NCBI GenBank assembly: GCA_023443095.1
Contig: JAEZVV010000135.1
Span: 1-25,342, forward strand
Source of the DNA: Pseudomonadota bacterium
GTDB lineage: Bacteria; Pseudomonadota; Gammaproteobacteria; Burkholderiales; Burkholderiaceae_F
Length of the DNA stretch: 25,342 nt
Direction of reading: 5' to 3'
This document shows positions 1 through 7,481 of the stretch, piece by piece (the first letter of the stretch is position 1; every line of letters starts with the position of its first letter). The notes beneath the pieces were generated by a model. It made no database searches. It worked only from the letters and a program-made list of their open reading frames with translations, and was not told the DNA's origin. Both the position numbers and the translations under genes were made by a program.

Positions 1-50
1 TGTTTACGGCCGTCCGCGCCCCGGTGGTTTCCCTTGGCGGCTGCCGGGGT

Positions 51-728
51 TCAGCAATCGGCCCACATCCGCAGGAGGTTGTGGTAACAGCCGGTCAGGC
101 CCACGGCGAGTTCGTCTTCGCCGTGGCGGCGCCGCACTTCGGTGGTGGCCTGGTCGAGTTCCCACAGCAGATTGCGCTGGTCCTGGCCGCGCACCATGCT
201 TTCGATCCAGAAGAAACTCGCGAGCCGCGTGCCGCGGGTCACCGGCTCGACCCGGTGCACGCTGGTGCCGGGGTAGAGCACCATGTCGCCGGCGGCGAGC
301 TTGACCTCGCGCGCACCGAAGCTGTCTTCGATCACCAGCTCGCCGCCGTCGTAGCTGGTGGGGTCGGCCAGGAACAGCGTCGCCGACAGGTCGGTCCGTA
401 CCGACAGTTCGCGGCTGACGAAGCGCACCGAGTTGTCGATGTGGTTGCCGAAATCCATGCCGCCTTCGTAGCGGTTGAAAAGCGGCGGCACGATGCGTCG
501 CGGCAACGCGGCGGCGAAGAAGGCCGCGTTGCGGTCGAGCGCGGCGCGCACGATCGAGCCGGCGGCGAGCGCTTCTCGGCTTTCCTTGGGCAGCTGCAGG
601 TTGCGCTTGGCGCTCGCCGACTGCAGCCCGGCGGTGGCGCGACCATCGCCCCAGGGAGCGGCGGCGAGCAGGCCGCGGATCTCCGCTAGTTCGGTGGGAA
701 GCAGGACGGCGGGCAGGTGCAACAGCAT
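51..728 (-). CDS. piuC: PKHD-type Fe(II)/2-oxoglutarate hydroxylase (PiuC/YbiX family)
   Basis: This is a 225-residue protein of the PiuC/YbiX family of Fe(II)- and 2-oxoglutarate-dependent dioxygenases. The iron-binding triad is visible as H96 and D98 (GNHIDNS) and H158 (SVHRVEP), with R168 as the likely 2-oxoglutarate carboxylate ligand. Family members are usually about 225-230 residues, so it is full length. The open frame continues upstream through the receptor gene, but the start at 728 gives the family N-terminus (MLLHLPAVLL) and begins 8 bases after the receptor stop codon. Genes of this family typically follow a catecholate-siderophore receptor (piuA-piuC in Pseudomonas, ybiX next to fiu in E. 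coli), as here. The true substrate of the family is unsettled. It is the last gene of the tonB-exbB-exbD-receptor operon and presumably iron-repressed with it. Confidence 0.93.
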   Translation of the reverse strand: MLLHLPAVLLPTELAEIRGLLAAAPWGDGRATAGLQSASAKRNLQLPKESREALAAGSIVRAALDRNAAFFAAALPRRIVPPLFNRYEGGMDFGNHIDNSVRFVSRELSVRTDLSATLFLADPTSYDGGELVIEDSFGAREVKLAAGDMVLYPGTSVHRVEPVTRGTRLASFFWIESMVRGQDQRNLLWELDQATTEVRRRHGEDELAVGLTGCYHNLLRMWADC

Positions 729-736
729 GGCGACTC

Positions 737-2899
737 CTAGAACTTGTAGCGGCCGGTGACCTGGAAGGCGCGCGAGGTGCCGGGCAGGATGTGGCCCTGG
801 TAGACCCCTTCGTAATACTCGGTGTTGAAGAGGTTGAAGGCGTTGAGCTTGATGTCGTAGCGCTCCTGCGAATATTCGAGCAGGGCGTCGACGCGGGTGT
901 AGGCCGGCGCGACCGTGGTGTTGGCGGGATTGGCGTAGCGGTCGCCCACCGCCTCGATCCCGCCGCCGACCTTCCACGACTGGGCGAGGCGGTAGGTGGT
1001 CCACAGGCTGGCGGTGTAGCGCGGCGTGTTGGGCGGGCGTTTGCCGGCGTTGGCGCCTTGCTGGCCTGAGGCGACGTCGACCTCGGCGTTCATCCACGCG
1101 GCCGATGCGAACACTTCCCAGGCCGGCGTGAGGCGGCCGATCGCTTCGAGTTCGAAGGAATCGGTATGGCGCTTGCCCGACAGCAGGTAGACATCGGGCA
1201 TCGAGAGGTCGGTGTTGCGCTCGTTGGTCTTTTCCGAGCGCGAGATCGAGCTGCGCAGCGACAGGCCACCGTCGAGCAGCTCCCACTTGGCGCCGAGCTC
1301 GATGTTGCGGTTCTTCTCGGGGTCGGTGTTGGCGCTGCGATCGTCGAGCTGGTAGGCCTCGGCCGAGGGGTTGAACGAGGTGCCGTAGGAGACGTAGTAG
1401 CTCTGCATCTCGTCGGGCTGCCAGATCAGGCCGGCGCGCCAGCTCGGGACGCGGTCGGTGCGCTCGAGGTCGCCGAGCGGGGCGATGCGGTCGTAATCGG
1501 CGTTGAAGCGGTCGAAGCGGGCGCCGAGGTTGAGCTTCCACTGCGGACCGATCTGCATCGTGTCCTGGGCGTAGACGCCCACCGTGTGGCCGACGTAACT
1601 CGCCTGCGGCACGCGGCGGAACGAGCTGTAGTAGAGGTCGGGCAGGTCAGGGGTGGCGTTGGGCGAGCCGACCGTGGTCGGAGGATTGGGCACCAGGCCG
1701 ACGTTGTTCCAGCGGTCCGCTTCTTCGCGCATGAGTTCGAGCCCGACCAGGATCTCGTGACGCACCGGGCCGGTGGTGGCAATCGTGGTGAAGTCGTTCT
1801 GGCTGGTGAGCGTGGTCTCGGTCGAGCCGCGCGCCTGGCGCTGGCGGTTGATCACGCTGGAATCGGTGATCACGCTCGGGCTGCCAACCAGGCGCGGCGC
1901 GGTGGCGCGCATGTCGCGTTCGTAGTCGGCGTGGCGCAGCACGCTGCGGAACTCGGTCTGGCCGCCAAAGCGGTGCACATAGGTTGCAGTGGCGATGCCG
2001 GTCTCGTTGTTTTCGTAGTCGGCGTTGGCGAGGCCGTAGTAGCGCGAGACCGGAACCTTGAGCGGACGGCCCTGGAAGTAGGGCACGCCGAAGTCGGGAA
2101 TGTTGTCGTCGCGCAGGTAGTAGTAGGCCAGCGTGAAGTCGTTGGCCGTACCGGCGCCGAAGCGTACCGAGGGGGCGACGCCCCAGCGCTTCTGCTGCAC
2201 CTCGTCGCGGTAGCTGTCGTTGTCGGTCGCCATCACATTGACTCGCACCGCCGTGTCCTGCGCGACCACCTGGTTGATGTCGGCGGTGAAGCGGCGGAAA
2301 TCGAAAGAGCCGAGCGTGGCCGTGGCCGAATTGCGGCTCATCAGAAACGGCGTTTTGCTCACCTGGTTGATCACGCCGCCAGTCGATCCGCGCCCGAACA
2401 GCATCGAGGCCGATCCGCGCAGAACATCGATCTGCTCGTAGTTGAAGGTGTCTCGGTTGTATTGGGCGATGTCGCGGATGCCGTCGAGATAGAGGTCACC
2501 CACCGCCGAGTAGCCGCGCAGCGTGATGTTGTCGCCGACGCGTCCGCCTTCGCCGGCGTTGAAGGTCAGGCCGGCGACGTTGCGCAGCGCCTCACGCAAA
2601 GTGTCGGCGTTGCGGTCGTACATCAGCTCCTCGGTCACGACCGTGACCGACTGCGCGATGTCCCGCAGCTCTTGCGCGGTCTTGCCGACCCGGGTGGTGA
2701 CAGCCTTGTACGAAGGCTCGTCGGCCTCGCGGCTATCGCGGACCTTGATCTCGGGCAGGGTGGCGGGGGGAGGCGTCTGCGCCAGCGCGGCGCTGGCGCT
2801 GAGCGTGCGGGCGCCGGCCAGCGCGGTCGGGCGCAGACGGGAGTGGCGTGGCACGAGGCCGGCGGCGGAAGTCGGAGCAGGGACGGGGGAGCCAGTCAT
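737..2899 (-). CDS. TonB-dependent siderophore receptor (Fiu/PiuA-like)
   Basis: A 720-residue outer-membrane receptor that should import a ferric siderophore, probably catecholate, using TonB energy. An N-terminal export region ends near residue 41 (ASAALAQ). The plug domain spans about residues 65-180 and contains typical segments such as DIAQSVTVV, NITLRGYS, YLDGIRD and VLRGSASMLFGRGSTGG. The 22-strand barrel follows and ends in a terminal Phe (VTGRYKF), the usual outer-membrane insertion signal. Length fits the siderophore-receptor subfamily. It lies between exbD and piuC on the same strand, which supports the Fiu/PiuA assignment; the exact ligand cannot be read from sequence. The signal peptide is somewhat unusual, because a Pro/Ala-rich stretch of about 20 residues precedes the hydrophobic part, so a shorter start is possible. 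Confidence 0.93.
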   Translation of the reverse strand: MTGSPVPAPTSAAGLVPRHSRLRPTALAGARTLSASAALAQTPPPATLPEIKVRDSREADEPSYKAVTTRVGKTAQELRDIAQSVTVVTEELMYDRNADTLREALRNVAGLTFNAGEGGRVGDNITLRGYSAVGDLYLDGIRDIAQYNRDTFNYEQIDVLRGSASMLFGRGSTGGVINQVSKTPFLMSRNSATATLGSFDFRRFTADINQVVAQDTAVRVNVMATDNDSYRDEVQQKRWGVAPSVRFGAGTANDFTLAYYYLRDDNIPDFGVPYFQGRPLKVPVSRYYGLANADYENNETGIATATYVHRFGGQTEFRSVLRHADYERDMRATAPRLVGSPSVITDSSVINRQRQARGSTETTLTSQNDFTTIATTGPVRHEILVGLELMREEADRWNNVGLVPNPPTTVGSPNATPDLPDLYYSSFRRVPQASYVGHTVGVYAQDTMQIGPQWKLNLGARFDRFNADYDRIAPLGDLERTDRVPSWRAGLIWQPDEMQSYYVSYGTSFNPSAEAYQLDDRSANTDPEKNRNIELGAKWELLDGGLSLRSSISRSEKTNERNTDLSMPDVYLLSGKRHTDSFELEAIGRLTPAWEVFASAAWMNAEVDVASGQQGANAGKRPPNTPRYTASLWTTYRLAQSWKVGGGIEAVGDRYANPANTTVAPAYTRVDALLEYSQERYDIKLNAFNLFNTEYYEGVYQGHILPGTSRAFQVTGRYKF

Positions 2900-2985
2900 C
2901 GAGGGTCTCGGATGGGGACATTGGCTGGCTTGCGCGAACGCTGGCTGGCTAGGGAGGGGAGAGGGGCAGTCGCTGGCAACGGAGC

Positions 2986-3399
2986 TCAGCGGCTCTGGGC
3001 TTCGGTGACAAACGCGATACGTGTCAGGCCGTGGGTCTGGGCGGCGGCAAGGGTGCGGGCGACGTGGTCGTAAGGCACGCGGCGGTCGGCCTGAAGGTGG
3101 ATCTCGGGGACCGGCTGTTGGCGGGCCGCGGCCTCCATGTGCAGGCCGAGATCGGCCTCGGCCACGACCTGGCCGTTCCAGCTGACGCTGCCGTCGGCGC
3201 GGACGGCAAGCTGCACGCTGGGGGCGGGCGAGAGCGGGGCAGCGTCGGCGCGAGGCAGTTCGACCGCGGCCTGCTGGGTCATGGCCGGCAAGGTGACCAT
3301 GAATACGATCAGGAGCACGAGCATCACGTCGACCAGCGGCGTGGTGTTGATCTCGGGCTTGAAATCCTCGTCGTCGGGCGAGAGCGAACCCAGCGCCAT
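2986..3399 (-). CDS. exbD: Biopolymer transport protein ExbD
   Basis: A 137-residue ExbD/TolR-family subunit of the inner-membrane proton channel that energises TonB. It has a short cytoplasmic N-terminus, then the family signature (INTTPLVDVMLVLLIVF, residues 17-33). The single membrane helix carries the essential proton-conducting Asp at position 24. A periplasmic domain of about 95 residues follows. The start lies one base after the exbB stop codon, so the two subunits are almost certainly co-translated. ExbD rather than TolR is chosen because it sits between exbB and a TonB-dependent receptor and downstream of a tonB gene. An 86-base gap separates it from the receptor gene, with no clear terminator in it. 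Confidence 0.93.
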   Translation of the reverse strand: MALGSLSPDDEDFKPEINTTPLVDVMLVLLIVFMVTLPAMTQQAAVELPRADAAPLSPAPSVQLAVRADGSVSWNGQVVAEADLGLHMEAAARQQPVPEIHLQADRRVPYDHVARTLAAAQTHGLTRIAFVTEAQSR

Positions 3400-3400
3400 G

Positions 3401-4102
3401 TCAGGCCTCCTGCGGGAGCGGGCCGCGCCGGCCGACGCGTTCGCCGCCGTCGAAATACGCGAGCAGGTCGTAACCGAAGCGGTTGAGCCGGGCGAGCGTC
3501 TCGCGGTTGGCGCGCACCAGCAGGTTGTAGGCGAGCGCGGCGGGAACGGCCACGGCGAGGCCGGCGGCAGTCATCACCAGGGCTTCGCCGACCGGGCCGG
3601 CGACGCGGTCCAGGCTCGCCTGGCCCGAGGTGCCGATCGCCACCAGCGCGTGCTGGATCCCCCACACGGTGCCAAACAGGCCCACAAAGGGCGCGGTGCT
3701 GGCGATGGCTGCCAACCAGGCCATGCCGCCGCCGAGGGTCGATTGCGCGTGGGCGATCGACTGCGCCAGCGAGCGCTCGGTCCAGTCGCGCGGCGGGATA
3801 TGGCTGCCGAGCGCGCCGTGCTGGCGGCGCTGCCAGTCGGAGCCGGCATGAGCGGCTTCGGCGAGCGAGCGGAAGGGGTTGTTGGCGCCGAGAGCGGCAA
3901 GCCCGGCATCGAAGTCGTTGGCGCGCCAGAAGGCTTCGGCCGCGGCGCGGGCCGGGCGGCGCATCTGCCACAGTTGGACGAGCTTGAGCGCGATCAGGCT
4001 CCAGACCAGCACCGACATCAGTGCCAGCAGCAGGCCGACGGTGCGGCCGATCGTATCGGCCTGGGCCCAGAGGGCGGACAGGCCAGCGGAAGAGAAATCC
4101 AT
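3401..4102 (-). CDS. exbB: Biopolymer transport protein ExbB (MotA/TolQ/ExbB family)
   Basis: A 233-residue inner-membrane proton-channel subunit that works with ExbD to power TonB. Three hydrophobic segments are visible near residues 20-43, 128-152 and 170-196, matching the ExbB topology with a large cytoplasmic loop between the first and second. The family signature STAPFVGLFGTVWGI occupies residues 135-149, and GPVGEALVMTAAGLAVAVPA forms the third helix. Length is normal for ExbB. The gene lies 4 bases downstream of tonB and 1 base upstream of exbD, a tight tonB-exbB-exbD transcription unit. The Fur-box-like site ahead of tonB is the likely control point. Confidence 0.94.
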   Translation of the reverse strand: MDFSSAGLSALWAQADTIGRTVGLLLALMSVLVWSLIALKLVQLWQMRRPARAAAEAFWRANDFDAGLAALGANNPFRSLAEAAHAGSDWQRRQHGALGSHIPPRDWTERSLAQSIAHAQSTLGGGMAWLAAIASTAPFVGLFGTVWGIQHALVAIGTSGQASLDRVAGPVGEALVMTAAGLAVAVPAALAYNLLVRANRETLARLNRFGYDLLAYFDGGERVGRRGPLPQEA

Positions 4103-4106
4103 GGTG

Positions 4107-4775
4107 TTAGCGGTCGAGTTGGAAAGAGATGGGAACGAGGGCCCACATCGACAGAATCCGGCTGCCTTCGCGATAGGGCTTGAACAAGGACTGGGCGACC
4201 GCGGCGCGGGCGGCGCCGTCGAGCCGCAGGTAGCCGCTCGACTCGACGATCTCGATCTCGCGCGGCTGGCCGCCGGTGTCGACCAGGACCTTGAGCAGGA
4301 CCCGGCCTTGTTCGCCGAGCGACCGAGCCGCGCGCGGGTAGACCGGAGCGGGCGAGCGCAGGTATTCGATGCCCTTGCTGATCAAGGGCGGCGCGGTGCT
4401 CGCTTCCGTCGGGGCGCTGGGGGTCGTGCTGGCGGCCGTGCTAGGGAGGGAGGCCGGAGCAGCCGCGGCGGCCTCGACAGCGGCCGGGCTGGGAGCTGCT
4501 GCCACCGGGACGGTCGGGGCCGGTGCCGGGGTTCGCACCGGCGCCGGCCGGGGTGGAGTTGGCCGGGGCTTGGACTCGGGTTGCGGGATCTCCGGTCGGG
4601 GTTCGGCGGCGACGATCCGCGCCACGATCGCCGTCATGCCGGGCTCGACCGGTGCCGGATGGCGTGTGACTAGCCCGAGCGCGGCGAGGTGGGCGGCCAG
4701 CGCGGCGCCGAACCAGGCGGCGAAACGGCGGTTCTCGTGGGAAGACGGGATCGGGGGCAGCGGCCAGGTGGCCAT
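4107..4775 (-). CDS. tonB: TonB energy-transducing protein
   Basis: A 222-residue TonB-family protein that links the inner-membrane ExbBD motor to outer-membrane receptors. A short N-terminus is followed by one membrane helix (about residues 19-36), a long Pro/Ala-rich periplasmic spacer (about 40-140), and a C-terminal TonB domain (about 145-222) containing YPRAARSLGEQGRVLLKV and ending ALVPISFQLDR. The frame is open further upstream, to TTG at 4835 and ATG at 4793. The ATG at 4775 is preferred because GGAG lies 7 bases before it and it gives the usual short cytoplasmic tail. It is the first gene of the iron operon, with two Fur-like sites about 70-100 bases upstream. Confidence 0.9.
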   Translation of the reverse strand: MATWPLPPIPSSHENRRFAAWFGAALAAHLAALGLVTRHPAPVEPGMTAIVARIVAAEPRPEIPQPESKPRPTPPRPAPVRTPAPAPTVPVAAAPSPAAVEAAAAAPASLPSTAASTTPSAPTEASTAPPLISKGIEYLRSPAPVYPRAARSLGEQGRVLLKVLVDTGGQPREIEIVESSGYLRLDGAARAAVAQSLFKPYREGSRILSMWALVPISFQLDR

Positions 4776-4843
4776 TCGGACTCCAGTTGCCATCGCTGAG
4801 AGCAAAACGAGGTCGGACGCAAGCGATGCGGTCAAACCTTATT

Positions 4844-4879
4844 GATAATTACCATTATTTGCAAATGATAATCGTTTGC
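4844..4879 (-). promoter_or_regulatory. Double Fur-box-like operator upstream of tonB
   Basis: An AT-rich island in otherwise GC-rich DNA. Bases 4861-4879 read GCAAATGATAATCGTTTGC, whose two 9-base arms match at 8 positions around a central base. The adjoining stretch 4844-4862 (GATAATTACCATTATTTGC) matches the classical Fur consensus GATAATGATAATCATTATC at 13 of 19 positions. The two sites abut, as in many strongly iron-repressed promoters. The island lies about 70-100 bases upstream of tonB and overlaps where its promoter should be. Fur binding is inferred from the motif and the iron-uptake genes downstream. Confidence 0.82.
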
Positions 4880-5018
4880 ATCTGTGGCGCAAGCGAGCGG
4901 TTCCGGTGGCGGGAAATCGGGTTTCGCAGCCGATCGAGGCGGGAACTCGGCGCCGACAAGGCTCCGGAGATCGATCGGGGCGGCGACGCCCAGGCGGCGC
5001 TGGCCGCCGGTGGTTGGA

Positions 5019-5546
5019 TCAGTCGTTCACCAGGCGCTCGAGGCGCTGGCGCAGTTCGTCGAAGTCGATCCGCCCCTGGTAACGCGCCACCACGCGGCTG
5101 TCGCGGTCGATCACGAAGGTGGTTGGCGTGCCGCGCACGTCGCCGAAGTCGCGTGCGGCCTTGCCATAGGGGTCGAGCGCCATCGTGAAGGGCAGCTGCT
5201 GCTGCACCTGGTAGGCAAGAACCCGGTCGCGCGAGTCGTAATGCATGGCGATCGTGGTCACGGCGACACCGCGGCCGGAATAGGCCTCGTGCAGTTCGAC
5301 CAGAGCCGGCATTTCGACCAGGCAGACCGAACAGCTGGTCGACCAGAAGTTCACCACCTGCACCTTGCCCGCCAGCTTGGACGGATTGAAGGGATGGCCG
5401 CTGAGCGTTGGCAAGTCGATGTCGGGGGCCGGGCCCGGCCGCGTCAGCGCCGCCAGAACAACGAGCAGGGCGGCGAGAGCGACGGCGCCGACGGCAAAGG
5501 CTCGCAGAGGGCGACGGGTGGGAGCGGAAAGCGTGGCTTCAGACAT
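5019..5546 (-). CDS. TlpA/ResA-like membrane-anchored thioredoxin
   Basis: A 175-residue periplasm-facing thiol-disulfide protein of the TlpA/ResA/AhpC-TSA group. An N-terminal membrane anchor (about residues 15-33) precedes a thioredoxin fold. The active-site motif is WSTSCSVC, with cysteines at 72 and 75, and the cis-proline region is RGTPTTFVID (Pro141). The dipeptide between the cysteines is Ser-Val rather than the x-Pro of most TlpA/ResA proteins, which should shift redox potential and substrate preference. Roles of the family include cytochrome c maturation and oxidative protein repair; the target here cannot be decided. It stands alone, convergent with no gene and divergent from the plus-strand gnd gene, and ends about 140 bases from the Fur site, so it need not be part of the iron operon. 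Confidence 0.87.
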   Translation of the reverse strand: MSEATLSAPTRRPLRAFAVGAVALAALLVVLAALTRPGPAPDIDLPTLSGHPFNPSKLAGKVQVVNFWSTSCSVCLVEMPALVELHEAYSGRGVAVTTIAMHYDSRDRVLAYQVQQQLPFTMALDPYGKAARDFGDVRGTPTTFVIDRDSRVVARYQGRIDFDELRQRLERLVND

Positions 5547-5662
5547 GGCCCGACGATACCGGCCTTGACCGGGCGCGGCAGAGCGGGTGTCCTGGGGCTG
5601 TCCCGCAGTCGCCAGCCGCCCCGGGGCTGGGATAATCGGCCACTTTGCCGCCGGAGAACGCC

Positions 5663-6673
5663 ATGCAATTGGGAATGATCGGATTGGGGCGCATGGGCGC
5701 CAATATGGTGAGCCGCCTGATGCGTGCCGGCCACGAGTGTGTGGTCAACGACGCCAGCCAGGCCGCCGTCGACAAGCTGGTGGCCGAAGGCGCCCGTGGT
5801 TCGACCGAGCTTGCGAGTTTCGTCGCCCAGCTGGCGACGCCGCGGGCCGTCTGGATCATGGTGCCGGCGGCGGCAGTCGACGCGGTGATCGAGCAGCTGC
5901 GCCCGCTGCTGGCGCCGGGCGACATCGTGATCGACGGCGGCAACTCGCATTGGCAGGACGACATCCGCCGCGCCAAGGTCCTGGCGGCCGACGGCATCCG
6001 CTATCTCGACTGCGGCGTGAGCGGCGGCGTGTGGGGGCTGGAGCGTGGTTATTGCCTGATGATCGGCGGCGACAAGGCTGCGGTCGACCATCTCGACCCG
6101 GTGTTTGCCGCGCTTGCCCCCGGGCTCGAGGCCGCTCCTCGCACCCCCGAGCGTGGCGGCGAGATCGGCACTGCCGAACGCGGCTACCTGCATTGCGGTG
6201 CCGCCGGTGCCGGCCACTTCGTGAAGATGGTCCACAACGGCATCGAATACGGCCTGATGGCGGCCTACGCCGAAGGCTTCAACCTGCTGCGCCATGCCAA
6301 CGCCGGCCAGGCGACGGCGGGCGCTTCGGCTGAAACCGCGCCGATGCGCGAGCCCGAGGCCTACCGCTACAACATCGACGTCGGTCAGGTGGCCGAGCTG
6401 TGGCGCCGCGGTTCGGTGGTGGGATCTTGGCTGCTCGACCTCACCGCCAGCGCGCTCGCCAAGAGCCCCGAGCTCACCGAGTTCGCCGGCCGCGTGTCCG
6501 ACTCGGGCGAAGGCCGCTGGACAGTGCAGGCCGCGGTCGATGCCGCCGTGCCGGCGCCGGTGATCACGGCGGCCTTGTATTCGCGTTTTTCGTCGCGCGG
6601 CGAAGCCGAGTTCGGCGACAAGCTGCTGTCGGCGATGCGCAAGGAGTTCGGCGGTCACGCCGAAAAGAAGTAG
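5663..6673 (+). CDS. gnd: 6-phosphogluconate dehydrogenase, decarboxylating (short GntZ/YqeC-type)
   Basis: A 336-residue enzyme that oxidatively decarboxylates 6-phosphogluconate to ribulose 5-phosphate in the cytosol. The N-terminal Rossmann motif is GLGRMGANM (residues 7-15). The substrate segments are DGGNSHWQDD (91-100) and SGGVWGLERGYCLMIGG (120-136). The catalytic block is GAGHFVKMVHNGIEY (182-196), with the presumed catalytic K188 and E195. The length of about 330 residues fits the short, often NAD-linked class rather than the 470-residue E. coli Gnd. A longer frame starts at TTG 5645, but the ATG at 5663 has GGAG 6 bases ahead of it and is chosen. A hairpin with a short T-run follows the gene. 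Confidence 0.93.
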   Translation: MQLGMIGLGRMGANMVSRLMRAGHECVVNDASQAAVDKLVAEGARGSTELASFVAQLATPRAVWIMVPAAAVDAVIEQLRPLLAPGDIVIDGGNSHWQDDIRRAKVLAADGIRYLDCGVSGGVWGLERGYCLMIGGDKAAVDHLDPVFAALAPGLEAAPRTPERGGEIGTAERGYLHCGAAGAGHFVKMVHNGIEYGLMAAYAEGFNLLRHANAGQATAGASAETAPMREPEAYRYNIDVGQVAELWRRGSVVGSWLLDLTASALAKSPELTEFAGRVSDSGEGRWTVQAAVDAAVPAPVITAALYSRFSSRGEAEFGDKLLSAMRKEFGGHAEKK

Positions 6674-6699
6674 GGACCACGCAACACCGCCGGCTGAAC

Positions 6700-6723
6700 A
6701 AGGGGCGCTGCGGCGCCTCTTTG
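6700..6723 (+). terminator. Rho-independent-type terminator after gnd
   Basis: AGGGGCGC at 6701-6708 pairs with GCGCCTCT at 6713-6720 around a 4-base loop with one G-U pair, and A6700-T6721 extends the stem. A short T-run (6720-6722) follows. It lies 27 bases after the gnd stop codon, so it probably ends the gnd transcript before the DUF4197 gene. Confidence 0.6.
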
Positions 6724-6778
6724 CCCGACCCGCAGGCGCGCGCTGCTACCCTGTCGGCTCCTGTTGCTGAGCCCATCG

Positions 6779-7480
6779 ATGCTGACTGACCGTCCGGGTT
6801 TGCTGCGCCTGCTGGCTCTGGGCTGGGGGCTGGCATTGGCCGCCGCCGCGGCCGCGTATTCGCTCGACCAGATGCCATTGGGCGAGATCCAGCGCGGGCT
6901 CAAGGCCACGCTCGAGCAAAGCGCCCGCAGCGCGACGTCTACGCTGGGCCGTTACGACGGCTTCTGGGGCAATCCCAAGGCCCGCATTCCGCTGCCGGCG
7001 GCCGTGCTGCGTGCGCGCTCGACGCTGGTGACGATGGGGCGCAGCAAGCAGATCGACGAACTCGAACGCGGCATGAATGCCGCCGCCGAACAGGCGGTGC
7101 CGCTGCTGCAGCAACACTTGCTCGACGCCGTGCGCGATCTCACGATCTACGACGCCAAAGGCATTGTGCGCGGCGGCTCCGACGCGGCCACTCAGTATTA
7201 CCGCAGCCGCACCCAGGCCGAACTGGCGCGGCGCTTCCTGCCGACGGTCAGGCAGATCACCGAGCGCCAGGGACTGGCGCGGCCCTACAACGCCCTGGCC
7301 GACAAGGCCAGGCCGCTGAGCCTGGTGAACAACGAACAGCCGACGGTCGAGGCCTACGTCACTGCGAAGACGCTCGATGCGATCTACGCCGCCATGGCCG
7401 AGCAGGAGCGCAAGCTGCGCGCCAACCCCGGCGCCGCGCCGCAGGAGCCCGTGCGCAAGCTGTTTGGCGCCGTGCGCTGA
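6779..7480 (+). CDS. DUF4197 family exported protein
   Basis: A 233-residue protein matching the DUF4197 family, which has no assigned function. A hydrophobic N-terminal stretch (about residues 7-26, LLRLLALGWGLALAAAAAAY) acts as signal peptide or anchor, so a periplasmic location is likely. Family features visible in order are LGEIQRGLKATLEQ, a segment like DGFWGNPKARIPLP, and later DLTIYDAKGIVRGG, DAATQYYR and EAYVTAKTLDAIYAAMAEQE near the C-terminus. The TTG start at 6764 is also open, but no ribosome site favours it, so the ATG is used. Its stop codon lies one base from the convergent M48 peptidase stop. The function is unknown and nothing in the neighbourhood explains it. Confidence 0.85.
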   Translation: MLTDRPGLLRLLALGWGLALAAAAAAYSLDQMPLGEIQRGLKATLEQSARSATSTLGRYDGFWGNPKARIPLPAAVLRARSTLVTMGRSKQIDELERGMNAAAEQAVPLLQQHLLDAVRDLTIYDAKGIVRGGSDAATQYYRSRTQAELARRFLPTVRQITERQGLARPYNALADKARPLSLVNNEQPTVEAYVTAKTLDAIYAAMAEQERKLRANPGAAPQEPVRKLFGAVR

Positions 7481-7481
7481 A

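Noticed and set aside
19..49. CCCCGG/CCGGGG inverted repeat just after piuC, considered as a terminator
   Set aside because: The stem is 6 bp with a 19-base loop and no T-run on the minus strand, and the window ends too soon to judge.
729..1541. Upstream extension of the piuC reading frame to a 496-codon ORF
   Set aside because: The extension is an out-of-frame Arg/Pro-rich shadow of the receptor gene; the PiuC family N-terminus begins at 728.
1166..3073. Long plus-strand open frame of 635 codons
   Set aside because: It is antisense to the receptor gene, has GC-rich shadow composition and shows no recognisable domain.
5547..5662. TTGACC (from 5567) and GATAAT (near 5630) as a promoter for gnd
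   Set aside because: The two elements are far more than 17 bases apart and no better-spaced -35 is visible.
5444..6658. Minus-strand 404-codon open frame opposite gnd
   Set aside because: It is His/Gln/Arg-rich with no domain and lies opposite a convincing 6-phosphogluconate dehydrogenase.
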